Source: CAVQOB01 sp963714325 (GTDB lineage Bacteria > Pseudomonadota > Alphaproteobacteria > Rhizobiales > Hyphomicrobiaceae). From it: a stretch of 64,000 bases of DNA. Below are positions 43,521-51,884 of this stretch, one piece after another. Location: positions 124,001-188,000 of the forward strand of contig CAVQOB010000001.1 in NCBI GenBank assembly GCA_963714325.1, read 5' to 3'. Position 1 is the stretch's first letter. Every line of letters starts with the position of its first letter. The notes beneath the pieces were generated by a model, which had not been told where the DNA came from, ran no database searches, and saw only the letters and a list, made by a program, of their open reading frames with translations. Position numbers and translations under genes: made by a program.

Positions 43521-43540
43521 ACCTAGGTAAGTACCTAGGT
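43521..43540. promoter_or_regulatory. 9-bp perfect dyad made of two CCTAGG palindromes
   Basis: ACCTAGGTA and TACCTAGGT are separated by two bases, so each half is itself an 8-base palindrome (ACCTAGGT at 43521-43528 and 43533-43540). The centres are 12 bases apart, close to one helical turn. The form suits cooperative binding by a dimeric regulator. Confidence 0.5.
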
Positions 43541-43894
43541 GTCGGGTACGGAAAAATTTGTCACACTCTCTCGCATCCATGGCCTGTGGGAACGTCTGCA
43601 GCGCACTCGCGTGACCGGGCCGGGAGCTTGCAATTCGGATGAGCCTGCGCAGCGGGGCTTAGTCCGGGCTTATTGAAGTCCCTCTCGAAGGGACCGGCCA
43701 AGGAGGCGATCCCGAGCTCCGGCACCGGATGGTCTTTGCAAGCAAGCGGGGCGGCATTTGCCGAGACGACCCCCAGACTTCAGGATCGAGGCAAAGCCGC
43801 CCCGTCCCTCTTTCTTCTCGCGCCTTCAGGTGCCGACCAGCACCCGGCGCGGCATGGCGCGTGGGATAACGCCGGCCGGATGCGCGAGCGCAGC

Positions 43895-43919
43895 CCGAAA
43901 AGTGCGCAGCGGTTTTCGG
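43895..43919. repeat. RIME-like palindromic element, copy 1
   Basis: CCGAAAA at 43895-43901 pairs with TTTTCGG at 43913-43919 around GTGCGCAGCGG. The pattern CGAAAAGTG...CGGTTTTCGG followed by a GCGC-ACAACAAAC tail resembles intergenic mosaic elements of Hyphomicrobiales. Confidence 0.55.
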
Positions 43920-44098
43920 ATGAGCTGCGCGACAACAAACATGCCCGGGGTGGCGTTCCCGTTTGCTATGGCCGCGGCGGCTGGTCCTGCCGGAGGCAGG
44001 CAAGCAATAAGGCGGTAGCTGAAGCCGCAAGCAAAAGAGCGCCGGCGCGGCATGCGCGAGTGCTGCCCGAAATGCATGCCCTCGGGCTTGGCTCGAGG

Positions 44099-44160
44099 GT
44101 GGCAACCGGTTTTCCGATCAGCAGCGCGACCTGTTCAAGCGAGCGCTGCCGGAAAAGTGG
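44099..44160. repeat. RIME-like palindromic element, copy 2 (long hairpin)
   Basis: AACCGGTTTTCC near 44104-44115 and GGAAAAGTGG at 44151-44160 face each other, with an inner CAGCGC/GCGCTG pair. It ends at the 3' end of glpD (44170). Upstream bases 44041-44070 repeat, with changes, those before copy 1 (43871-43900). Confidence 0.55.
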
Positions 44161-44169
44161 TGATCCCGT

Positions 44170-45699
44170 TCACGCGCCGGTCAAGAGCTGCTTCACGCGG
44201 GTGTCGAGGGCGGTGATTTGGGACGCCTGCAGCCGCAAACCGAGTTTGGAACGGCGCCAGATGATGTCGTCGGCCGAGCGCGCCCACTCCTGCGCGACGA
44301 GGTAGCGGACTTCCGCCTCGGTCAGCGTTGCGCCGTAGTCGTGGCCGAGGTCGGCGAGGCGGCCGGCCGATCCGAGAATGTAGGCTGCGCGTGTGCCATA
44401 GGCCGCGACCAGCCGGTCAGCATGATCGGCCGCAAGGAATGGATAGGTCAGGCGCAGTTTGCTCGCAACGCCGTCGTGTGCGCCGGCTGCAAAGTCGCCG
44501 CCGGGTAGCGCGGTGTGAGCGGTCCAGCCGCGTTTTGCCGCAAGCTTGGCGGCCACGTCGGCGGGCAAGTGCTTGGCCAATCGATCGAGGGCTGCTTCAG
44601 CGAGACGGCGATAGGTGGTGATCTTGCCGCCGAAAATCGACAGCAACGCCGGCTGGCGATCGTCGGCGTCGAGTTCGAAGACGTAGTCGCGGGTCGCGGC
44701 TTTCGCTTCGCTGGCGCCGTCGTCGTAGAGTGGGCGGACGCCGGAAAAACTCCACACGACATCCGAAGGCGTGACAGGGCGGCTGAAATTCTCCGAGGCA
44801 GCGCTGCACAGATAGGCAATTTCTTCAGGCGTCGCGCGCACGCTCGCGGGATCGCCGGAATAGTCGCGGTCGGTGGTGCCGATCAGCGTGAAGTCGCCCT
44901 GATAGGGAATGGCGAAAACGATGCGGCCGTCGGGGTTTTGCAGGATGTAGGCGCGATCGTGATTGAAGAGGCGGGGCACGACGATGTGTGAGCCTTGCAC
45001 CAGCCGCACTTTCGCTCGGGCGTGAATACCAGCGCTGAGGCCCAGCACCTGCTCGACCCAGGGTCCGGCCGCATTGACGAGCGCGCGGGCACGGATGGTT
45101 GCGGTCTTGCCGGTGGCGACGTTTTCAACGGCGATTTCCCAGTGATCGTCGCGGCGGATGGCACGCGTTGCGCGGCTACGCGTTTCGATTGTAGCGCCGG
45201 AATCGCGAGCGTCCATGGCGTTGAGGGCGACGAGGCGCGCGTCATCGACGAAGCAATCGGAATATTCAAAGCCGGGGCCGAATAGGCCCGGCTTGAGCGG
45301 CTGGCCGGCGGCGTCGGTGGCGAGCGTCAGGCGTCGCGTGCCTGGCAGCAACTTCCGGCCGCCGAGATGATCGTAGAGGAAGAGGCCGATGCGCAGCAGC
45401 CACGCCGGGCGCAGACCCGCGCGATGTGGCAGCACAAAGCGCAATGGCCGGATGATGTGCGGCGCGATGGACCAGAGTACCTCGCGCTCGATCAGCGCTT
45501 CGCGAACGAGGCGGAATTCGTAGTGCTCGAGATAGCGCAGGCCGCCGTGGATCAGCTTCGTCGACCAGGACGAGGTGCCGCTGGCGAGGTCGCCCATTTC
45601 GCACAGATAGACGGAGAGACCGCGGCCGGACGCGTCGCGCGCGATACCGCAGCCGTTGATGCCGCCGCCGATGATGGCGAGGTCGACAATTCCGGACAC
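44170..45699 (-). CDS. glpD: Aerobic glycerol-3-phosphate dehydrogenase
   Basis: A 509-residue FAD enzyme of normal length. N-terminal FAD motif LAIIGGGINGCGIARDASGRG, then GDLASGTSSWSTKLIHGGLRYLEH, VRLVQGSHIVVPRL, FTLIGTTDRDY and FGGKITTYRRLAE. A C-terminal helical domain completes it. It oxidises glycerol 3-phosphate to dihydroxyacetone phosphate at the membrane and passes electrons to quinone. No glycerol transporter or GlpR gene is next to it. Confidence 0.96.
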   Translation of the reverse strand: MSGIVDLAIIGGGINGCGIARDASGRGLSVYLCEMGDLASGTSSWSTKLIHGGLRYLEHYEFRLVREALIEREVLWSIAPHIIRPLRFVLPHRAGLRPAWLLRIGLFLYDHLGGRKLLPGTRRLTLATDAAGQPLKPGLFGPGFEYSDCFVDDARLVALNAMDARDSGATIETRSRATRAIRRDDHWEIAVENVATGKTATIRARALVNAAGPWVEQVLGLSAGIHARAKVRLVQGSHIVVPRLFNHDRAYILQNPDGRIVFAIPYQGDFTLIGTTDRDYSGDPASVRATPEEIAYLCSAASENFSRPVTPSDVVWSFSGVRPLYDDGASEAKAATRDYVFELDADDRQPALLSIFGGKITTYRRLAEAALDRLAKHLPADVAAKLAAKRGWTAHTALPGGDFAAGAHDGVASKLRLTYPFLAADHADRLVAAYGTRAAYILGSAGRLADLGHDYGATLTEAEVRYLVAQEWARSADDIIWRRSKLGLRLQASQITALDTRVKQLLTGA

Positions 45700-46065
45700 C
45701 GTTGCCTCCCGCTGTGCTGGCCGTGCAATCTCAGGCCATCCGACTATCGTTCGATTCTATAGGGAAGACGACGCGGACCTGCCAGCGGCACGGTGGCGCT
45801 GCTCAAGCATTGCGACATGCGACCGGCAACGCGATCGGCTTAACCGCTCTATCACCTTCAGTGACTGTTGCTATCGCAAGCCGCCACTTTGCCCCGCGTC
45901 CGCCCCGAACCCGCCGCGATCATGACTTACGTCGTTCAGTGAAGAAACAATTCCGGACCTTTGAGCGCTATGGGCGGTCGACCAACCGGGACCAGCACAA
46001 TTGAGCGCATTAAGGCGACGTTAACCTTGCGGGGTTAATGGATGGTGGGAGTAGAGGTGTACCCA
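45700..46065. other. Divergent promoter region glpD / LysM-M23 gene
   Basis: A 366-base gap. The right part holds the CtrA box (46010-46025) and a TTAACC/GGTTAA inverted repeat at 46021-46038, partly overlapping it. AGAGG at 46053-46057 is the ribosome site of the LysM gene. Nothing was recognised in 45700-46000. Confidence 0.6.
46010..46025 (+). promoter_or_regulatory. CtrA-binding box
   Basis: TTAA, seven bases, TTAAC: an exact match to the CtrA consensus TTAA-N7-TTAAC. It ends 40 bases before ATG 46066. A further TTAA lies at 46035-46038. CtrA controls cell-cycle and division genes in alphaproteobacteria, which suits the peptidoglycan-related product. Confidence 0.75.
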
Positions 46066-47613
46066 ATGTTGTCCCATCAGCGTATCTGGCGTTCCCCGCG
46101 CGCAAGTCACCGCATGAGCGTTGGCGGCGCGTTTTTGCTGTCGTGCACGGCTTTGGCCGGTTGCAGCGCCGATCTTGGCCGTTTCATCGATAGCCCGTCG
46201 GTCGGCTTGTCCGATACTGCGCCGATCCCCTCGGAGCCGGTTCGCCGCAATGCCGGTGGTCCTGTCGAGCAGGGCAACTGGGACTCGTCTGGGCCGCGCA
46301 ATGGGGACGCTCTGCCGCCGCCAGCGCCGCGCCAGGCACTGATGCCGCCGCCCGCCAGCCAGGGTGTCAGGATCGCCAGTCTGCCGTCGCAGACTGTTGC
46401 CCAGCCGGTTGGCGGAGCACCTGCTGCCGCTCGTCCGGCGCCGACGCCGCTGGTCACGTCCGCCCCGAAGACACCGATTGCCACCAACGGTACAGTCGAC
46501 GTGCAGCCGGGCGATACGCTGTACGGCCTCTCCAAGCGTTACGGCGTGTCGATCGCCGCCATCATGGACGCCAACCAGTTGACCGGCCCGAACCTGAAGC
46601 CAGGTCAGAAACTGGCGATGCCGGTTGCCGGCAGTCAGCCGAAGAAGCCGCTGACGCGTCCAGCGCCGGTTGTCGCGGCAGTGCCAGCGGCAGCAACGAC
46701 ACCTGTCGCCGCACCGTCGGCCGTTGCAGCAGCGCCGGCCAACTGGGATGGATCCTACACATTGAAGGCCGGTGACTCGCTCTACGCCGTCGCGCGCGCC
46801 CACAAGGTGCAACTTGCCGAACTGCAGCGCGTCAATGCCATCACCGAGCCATTGAAGATTCGCCCGGGTTTGACGCTCAAAGTGCCATCGGGTGGATCGC
46901 GTGGCGCGTCGATTGCAGCCCCGCCTGTTTCGCCGGTGGTCACGCCGCCTGCGTCCCCGGCGCCAGCAACGGCCAGCGCGTTGCCGCCGCGTGTTGTTGC
47001 AACGCCTGCAGTACCGCCGGCCGTCACTGGAGCATCGGCTGCGGGTACGGCGCCCAAAATCATCAATGCTAGCCCCGCTGAAACCAAGGCCGCCGAGCAA
47101 AAGGTTGCAGCGCTGGGTGGCACGGCGAGCGATGCGCCGGCATCAGGTGGCGCGCCGGTTGATCCTGCGCCGGTCCTGGCCGAGGCGGCAAAACCGGTGC
47201 GAACGGCCGCCGTTGGTGGCGCGGCGGCGACCGGTCCGAAATTCCGCTGGCCGGCCAAAGGAAAGGTCATCGGCGAGTTCGGCAAGCGTACGGACGGCAC
47301 GCACAATGACGGCGTCAATATCGCGGTGCCCGCTGGCACCGACATCCATGCGGCCGAGGGTGGCACTGTTGCCTACGCCGGCAGCGAACTCAAAGGCTAT
47401 GGTAATCTCGTGCTGATCCGCCATGACAATGGTTGGGTTTCCGCCTACGCGCACTCCGATCAGATCCTGGTCAAGCGCGGCGATGCCATCAAGCGCGGTC
47501 AAGTTATTGCTAAGGCCGGCAAGACCGGCACCGTCGACCAGCCGCAGGTGCACTTCGAATTGCGCCAGGGCTCGAAGCCAGTCGATCCGCTGCCGCACAT
47601 GGAAAAGAATTGA
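46066..47613 (+). CDS. Lipoprotein with two LysM domains and an M23 (LytM) domain, NlpD/DipM-like
   Basis: A 515-residue envelope protein. Lipobox TALAGC near residue 33 (lipidated Cys), long Pro/Ala-rich linkers, LysM 1 (VQPGDTLYGLSKRYGVSIAA), LysM 2 (LKAGDSLYAVARAHKVQLAE), then an M23 domain (about 395-510). The M23 site is partly degenerate: the usual H-x-x-x-D reads HNDGVN with Asn, while AYAHSD and PQVHFEL keep their His residues. Such proteins often activate amidases at the septum and do not cut murein themselves. ATG 46066 follows AGAGG; an ATG at 46042 is in frame. The CtrA box upstream suggests cell-cycle control. Confidence 0.9.
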   Translation: MLSHQRIWRSPRASHRMSVGGAFLLSCTALAGCSADLGRFIDSPSVGLSDTAPIPSEPVRRNAGGPVEQGNWDSSGPRNGDALPPPAPRQALMPPPASQGVRIASLPSQTVAQPVGGAPAAARPAPTPLVTSAPKTPIATNGTVDVQPGDTLYGLSKRYGVSIAAIMDANQLTGPNLKPGQKLAMPVAGSQPKKPLTRPAPVVAAVPAAATTPVAAPSAVAAAPANWDGSYTLKAGDSLYAVARAHKVQLAELQRVNAITEPLKIRPGLTLKVPSGGSRGASIAAPPVSPVVTPPASPAPATASALPPRVVATPAVPPAVTGASAAGTAPKIINASPAETKAAEQKVAALGGTASDAPASGGAPVDPAPVLAEAAKPVRTAAVGGAAATGPKFRWPAKGKVIGEFGKRTDGTHNDGVNIAVPAGTDIHAAEGGTVAYAGSELKGYGNLVLIRHDNGWVSAYAHSDQILVKRGDAIKRGQVIAKAGKTGTVDQPQVHFELRQGSKPVDPLPHMEKN

Positions 47614-48164
47614 GCATCTACCTCGCTTAGGACTTAAGCGGCCGGCACGAAAACCATCGCACGCTTATCGCCTCACGAGTGTCGGAAAGCATCGTCGGTC
47701 GACCGAACAGAAGTCTCGACGCAGTCATCCCGCATCATTGACTGCCTGGGTTTGCGATCTCGCTTGAATAACAGCACTGCCATACCAGCTTGCGCAAGAT
47801 GGCTGCAAATTGCGCCAATACTGCTTCCCGATGCGGTTGCGTGTGGCGGTGATTCGTCATGAGGTGACTTCGAAATTTAAGATCCGCGGTCATGTTGCGG
47901 CGCAAGATTTTTAACCGTCACGCGCTGCGATGCACAAAATGATTTGAAAACAGCCAGCAATGTGAGTGACTTAGTGATTTTGGTCACGCCAAACCGAAAT
48001 CAGTCGAAAGTACGGCTTGTCGCAGGTTGACGAATTCTTTAGGTGGCAGGATTGGGAACGATTGACGTGGGCGTCGCTCGAAACGGCAGCACATGGATTT
48101 TCCCGGGGGAATGGGCTGGTGGTTGGCCAATCCGTGATGACAAAAAATAAAGGGAGAAATCGCA
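47614..48164. other. Long 5' region of the symporter operon
   Basis: A 551-base gap with noticeably higher A+T than its surroundings between about 47850 and 48020. No gene, tRNA or clear promoter consensus was identified. AGGGAG at 48151-48156 is the ribosome site of the DUF4212 gene. A regulator for the symporter is not adjacent. Confidence 0.5.
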
Positions 48165-48422
48165 ATGGCAGCAGGCAGTGGAGACCACTACTGGGCGCGC
48201 ACCAGTACGTTGATGTGGATAATGTTTGCGCTTTGGGTGTTTTTCAGCTTCGTCATTCACTTCTTCGTCGAGCCGCTGAACGCAATCACATTCTTGGGCT
48301 TCCCGGTCGGCTTCTATATGGCCGCTCAGGGCTCGTTGATCGCCTTCGTCATCATGTTGTTCCTGTTTGCCAAGCGCCAGGACACCATCGATCGCGAAGA
48401 AGGCGTCGCTGAAGACGTCTAA
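48165..48422 (+). CDS. DUF4212 small subunit of Na+:solute symporter
   Basis: An 85-residue protein with two membrane helices (about 17-37 and 47-68). It carries HYWARTSTLMWIMFALWVFF and FLGFPVGFYMAAQGS, the hallmarks of DUF4212 (the Na_symport_sm type). It is always found just upstream of a VC_2705-type symporter, as here (16 bases). The small subunit is intact although the large one is broken. Confidence 0.93.
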   Translation: MAAGSGDHYWARTSTLMWIMFALWVFFSFVIHFFVEPLNAITFLGFPVGFYMAAQGSLIAFVIMLFLFAKRQDTIDREEGVAEDV

Positions 48423-48438
48423 GGGAGAAAAAACAATC

Positions 48439-50618
48439 ATGGCTGCACCAGCAAAATCAGGCGCTTTTCTCGACAATCTCGGGAAAGTGTACATGTATTA
48501 TACGGGCGGGTTCTTCGTCTTCGTCGGCGTGCTCGCGGTTCTCGAACAATTGGGCGTTCCCAATCTCTACATCGGCTACGGCTTCGTCCTACTGACCATC
48601 GCGGTCTATGCCGTCATCGGTGTTCTCTCACGAACGGCCGACGCCGGCGAATATTACGTCGCCGGTCGATCAGTTCCGGCCTTCTACAACGGCATGGCGA
48701 CCGGCGCGGACTGGATGTCGGCAGCGTCGTTCATCGGCATGGCCGGTTCGCTGTTCCTGCTCGGTTACGATGGCTTGGCCTTCGTTCTCGGTTGGACCGG
48801 CGGCTACGTGCTCGTTGCCATTCTTATCGCACCGTTCCTGCGCAAGTTCGGTGCCTATACGGTCCCTGACTTCTTCGCGGCGCGCTATGAAGGCAACTTC
48901 CCGCGCTTTTTGGCGGTCGTCGTGCTGATCGCCTGCTCGTTCACCTACGTGGTCGCGCAGATCTTCGGCACCGGCTTGATCGCGCAACGGTTCCTCGGCA
49001 TGGACTTCGAGTTTGCGGTCTACGTCGGCCTGTTCGGCATTCTGCTGTGCTCGATGCTCGGTGGCATGAAGGCGGTGACATGGACGCAGGTCGCACAGTA
49101 CATCGTGCTGATCGTCGCCTACCTCGTTCCCGTCGTCATTCTGTCGGCCAAGAAGTACGGCCTGCCGATCCCACAGCTCACCTATGGTCAGGCGATCTCG
49201 GATATCGGCGCGCTTGAAAAGAAGATGATTGCCGATGGCTTGGCGCTGCCGATGTCGGCCGCCGCCAACAGCCTGAAACCGCATGCCATGCCGTTCATCA
49301 ACTACAACCCGCTCAACTACTTCGCGCTGATCCTCTGCTTGATGGTCGGCACGGCGTCGTTGCCACACGTTCTGATGCGTTACTTCACGACACCGTCGGT
49401 GCGTGAAGCGCGCAATTCGGTTGCCTGGTCGCTGTTCTTCATTTTCCTGCTCTACTTCACGGCGCCGGCCTATGCGGCGTTCTCGAAGCTGGAGGTCTAC
49501 AACCTCATTGCAGCGAAGACGGAACTGGCCAAGTTGCCAGCGTGGATCTTCATCTATGGCAAGCTCGGCCTCGTCACCATCTGCGGTAAAGCCGCAGCAA
49601 CGGCGCAGGATGTGATTGCGGCATGCGGCGCGATCGCCAACCATCCCGGACTGCTGCGGCACCAGGATCTCGGCATCAACCCGGACGCCATCGTGTTGTC
49701 GACGCCTGAAATCGCCGGCATGCCCTACGTGATCTCCGGTCTTGTTGCAGCCGGCGGACTTGCCGCCGCGTTGTCGACGGCGGACGGCCTGCTGCTCGCC
49801 ATCGCCAACGCTCTCAGCCATGACGTCTACTACAAAATGATCCGGCCGATGAGTTCTGTACCCCGGATCATCGTCAGCGTGCTCGGCTCGTTGCTGATGC
49901 TTGCCTTGCTGTACTTCCTGTTCGCAACGGGTGCGCCGGTTTGGGGCATTCCGCGGGTCTGGTTGCTTGGGGCGATTGTTGCCGGCGTCGGCATCATTTC
50001 GGCGATGCTTTAGAAGGATCTGACGAAGTCGGTACGCCGATTGCTGGTTTCGCGCGTTCTGCTGCTGGTCGTGGCGCTTGCCGCTGCTGCAACGGCCGCA
50101 ACGAAACCTGCGGACATCCTGGCGCATGGTCGCCTGGGCGTTCTCGCTCGCCGCTGCCGGCATCTTCCCGGCGCTGGTGCTTGGCGTCTGGTGGAAGCGG
50201 GCGAATAAGGCTGGCGCCATTGCCGGCATGATCGTCGGCTTCGGCCTCTGCCTGTTCTACTTGGTCTGTTCCGCGGTACTTCCCGGGATATGGCGTCAAG
50301 TACTTCGGCATGTCGTCATTGCTGAGCCCGATCACGGGCGGACCGATCGTCGATCTCGCCAAGACGATGGTTGCGCCGAACGCTATGGATACCTGGGTTC
50401 TTCTCAGCCATCCGATGGCCTCGAAAGTCGGCTGGATGAACGTCAACAACATCTCGTCGGCACTGTTCTCGCTGCCGATCGGGTTCCTGACGATCATCGT
50501 TGTCTCGCTGATGACGACCGCGCCGTCGCAGGCGATGTCGGATATGATCGACCGGGTTCGCCGGCCGAAGGGCGATTCCGTCATGCAGGACAAGGACGCG
50601 GCCGTCGCTGCGCACTGA
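48439..50618 (+). pseudogene. Na+:solute symporter large subunit (VC_2705 type), broken by insertion and frameshifts
   Basis: The first 470 or so codons from ATG 48439 encode an ordinary SSS-family transporter (ADAGEYYVAGRSVPAFYNGM, ALSTADGLLLAIANALSHDV, YYKMIRP). Family sequence is then interrupted by about 55 codons (about 49850-50013) encoding two extra hydrophobic helices and ending in TAG at 50011-50013. It resumes with VRRLLVSRVLLLVVALAAAA, shifts frame at about 50125 before MVAWAFSLAAAGIFPALVLG, and shifts again between 50262 and 50277 before GYGVKYFGMSSLLSP. The tail reaches TGA 50616-50618. The N-terminal 525 residues would still be made. Acetate or a similar carboxylate is the usual type of substrate. 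Confidence 0.85.
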
Positions 50619-50643
50619 CCCTGCCGGGGTTCGAACAAAATCG

Positions 50644-50672
50644 AAGGGCGAGGCTTGTGCCTCGCCCTTTTT
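50644..50672 (+). terminator. Rho-independent terminator of the symporter operon
   Basis: A perfect 11-base-pair stem (50644-50654 with 50659-50669) with a TTGT loop, followed by TTT. It lies 26 bases past the symporter's final stop. Confidence 0.92.
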
Positions 50673-50717
50673 CGATGCAGTGATGCCGCGTAGTCTTTTT
50701 CGCGGCGATAGGATGTC

Positions 50718-51035
50718 ATGTCACCGACGGACAGTTTTTTCACGCACTGGTATTTCCATGTGCCCAATCTCATAATGGCGGCGCTGATCTACACATTGAT
50801 CGGGCGCTATCTGCTTGAGCTGGTCTTTGCCAGGAACCAGGATGTCGTCATCATCAAAGTGTTCCGGCAGGTGACAGATCCCGCCGTCAAGTTGGTGCGC
50901 GCGATCACGCCAGCGATCGTCCCGAATGGTCTCGTCGTCGTCCTGACGATCGTCTGGCTGATGGCGGCGCGGATGTTTCTCTATCTGACGATCATTGCGG
51001 CCGGCGTTAAGCCGTTTCTCGGTTCCGGGAGTTGA
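50718..51035 (+). CDS. YggT-like small membrane protein (DUF6460-like)
   Basis: A 105-residue protein with three hydrophobic stretches (about 15-38, 65-85, 85-100) and FARNQDVVIIKVFRQVTDPAVKLVRAITPAIVP between the first two. The V-x-x-V-T-D-P motif before the second helix is the YggT-type signature. Its role is unknown. Its stop lies 5 bases before the ATG of the next gene, so they are probably co-translated. Confidence 0.78.
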   Translation: MSPTDSFFTHWYFHVPNLIMAALIYTLIGRYLLELVFARNQDVVIIKVFRQVTDPAVKLVRAITPAIVPNGLVVVLTIVWLMAARMFLYLTIIAAGVKPFLGSGS

Positions 51036-51040
51036 TAACC

Positions 51041-51385
51041 ATGGACGATATGGATCAACGCCAGGATGCGATGCAGAAAGACGTCATGCTGGTTGCGACG
51101 GCCGGACTGTCGCTGATGAACGGCATGAGCTGGTCGCCCGTGCTGCTGCCTTTCGTCGTCCTGCTCAATACGTTTCTGGCGGGCACCTTCCTCGCGACAC
51201 CGCTGGTTTTGACGTACCTCGCATCGATGCTGGCATCGGCAACGACGCTGGCGATCGCCGGCGTTCCGGCCGCTCTCTATGAGCGGTCCGCGGGTTTGAA
51301 AGAGTCATCCCCCCTCTCGATTGGCATCTGGCTGGCGGCGACGTGCGTGCTGGTCGGCCTGCCCTATCTCTTGATCAGCACCTGA
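51041..51385 (+). CDS. Small membrane protein of unknown function
   Basis: A 114-residue protein with three hydrophobic helices (about 12-45, 50-70, 90-112). ATG 51041 was chosen because GGGAG is at 51027-51031. A TTG at 51032 overlapping the previous stop is an alternative. No family was recognised. It belongs to a run of three small membrane genes (50718-51875) after the symporter terminator. Confidence 0.7.
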   Translation: MDDMDQRQDAMQKDVMLVATAGLSLMNGMSWSPVLLPFVVLLNTFLAGTFLATPLVLTYLASMLASATTLAIAGVPAALYERSAGLKESSPLSIGIWLAATCVLVGLPYLLIST

Positions 51386-51488
51386 TCCGCAATCACAAGG
51401 CCGCGATTGTCTGTCATCTATCCTTGAAATGGCTCACTGCGCGGGTTTAGTCTTTGCGACGGGGACTCTTCAGGCGGCGGAGGAGCAG

Positions 51489-51875
51489 ATGATCCAGAAA
51501 CTCGAGGCTCTTGCGGAATTGTCGATCGCGCGAGGGTGCGGCTTTGCTGGCCTTGGCATTTTAACATTCATGATCGGGTCGGTTTCCGATCCGGTGCTGG
51601 CGTTCAAGACCGGTGGATTGCTGACGTTCCTCGCCTGCGCCGTGCTGCTGATCAAAGCGCGTGCGGCGCGGACGCGGCCCTACAAGCGGACGGAGCTTTG
51701 GGTGATGATGCGCAAGGATGAACGCCCCGACGCCGCAATCGCCCAGCAGGTGATCGGCAATGTGCTGCAAGATGTCTACTATCGTTTTGCCCAGCAGGCG
51801 GCGGGGTTGGCCATCCTGATGTTGACGACGGCGGGGGCCCTGGCGCTGCTCGGCATTCAAGCGCGGTCCTGGTGA
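51489..51875 (+). CDS. Small membrane protein of unknown function
   Basis: A 128-residue protein with about three hydrophobic helices (about 18-38, 40-55, 100-125) and a central charged stretch RPYKRTELWVMMRKDERPD. GGAGGAG just upstream supports ATG 51489 over the upstream ATG at 51429. The family was not recognised. It converges on the DUF815 gene, with 9 bases between. Confidence 0.7.
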   Translation: MIQKLEALAELSIARGCGFAGLGILTFMIGSVSDPVLAFKTGGLLTFLACAVLLIKARAARTRPYKRTELWVMMRKDERPDAAIAQQVIGNVLQDVYYRFAQQAAGLAILMLTTAGALALLGIQARSW

Positions 51876-51884
51876 GGGCGGGCG

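Larger units (their letters stand above)
43276..44169. other. Gene-free region downstream of tRNA-Asn with dyad and repeat elements
   Basis: About 900 bases without a convincing gene. It contains the CCTAGG dyad at 43521-43540 and palindromic repeats at 43895-43919 and 44099-44160. Long overlapping frames here are G/C-driven and show no protein signature. No integrase or phage gene follows the tRNA. Confidence 0.6.

Noticed and set aside
43659..44305. Overlapping frames in the gap downstream of tRNA-Asn
   Set aside because: No ribosome site, no motif, and they run through palindromic repeats into glpD.
48670..50229. A 519-codon leftward frame opposite the symporter
   Set aside because: It is rich in Arg, His and Gln as expected for the antisense of a membrane protein gene, and has no domain.
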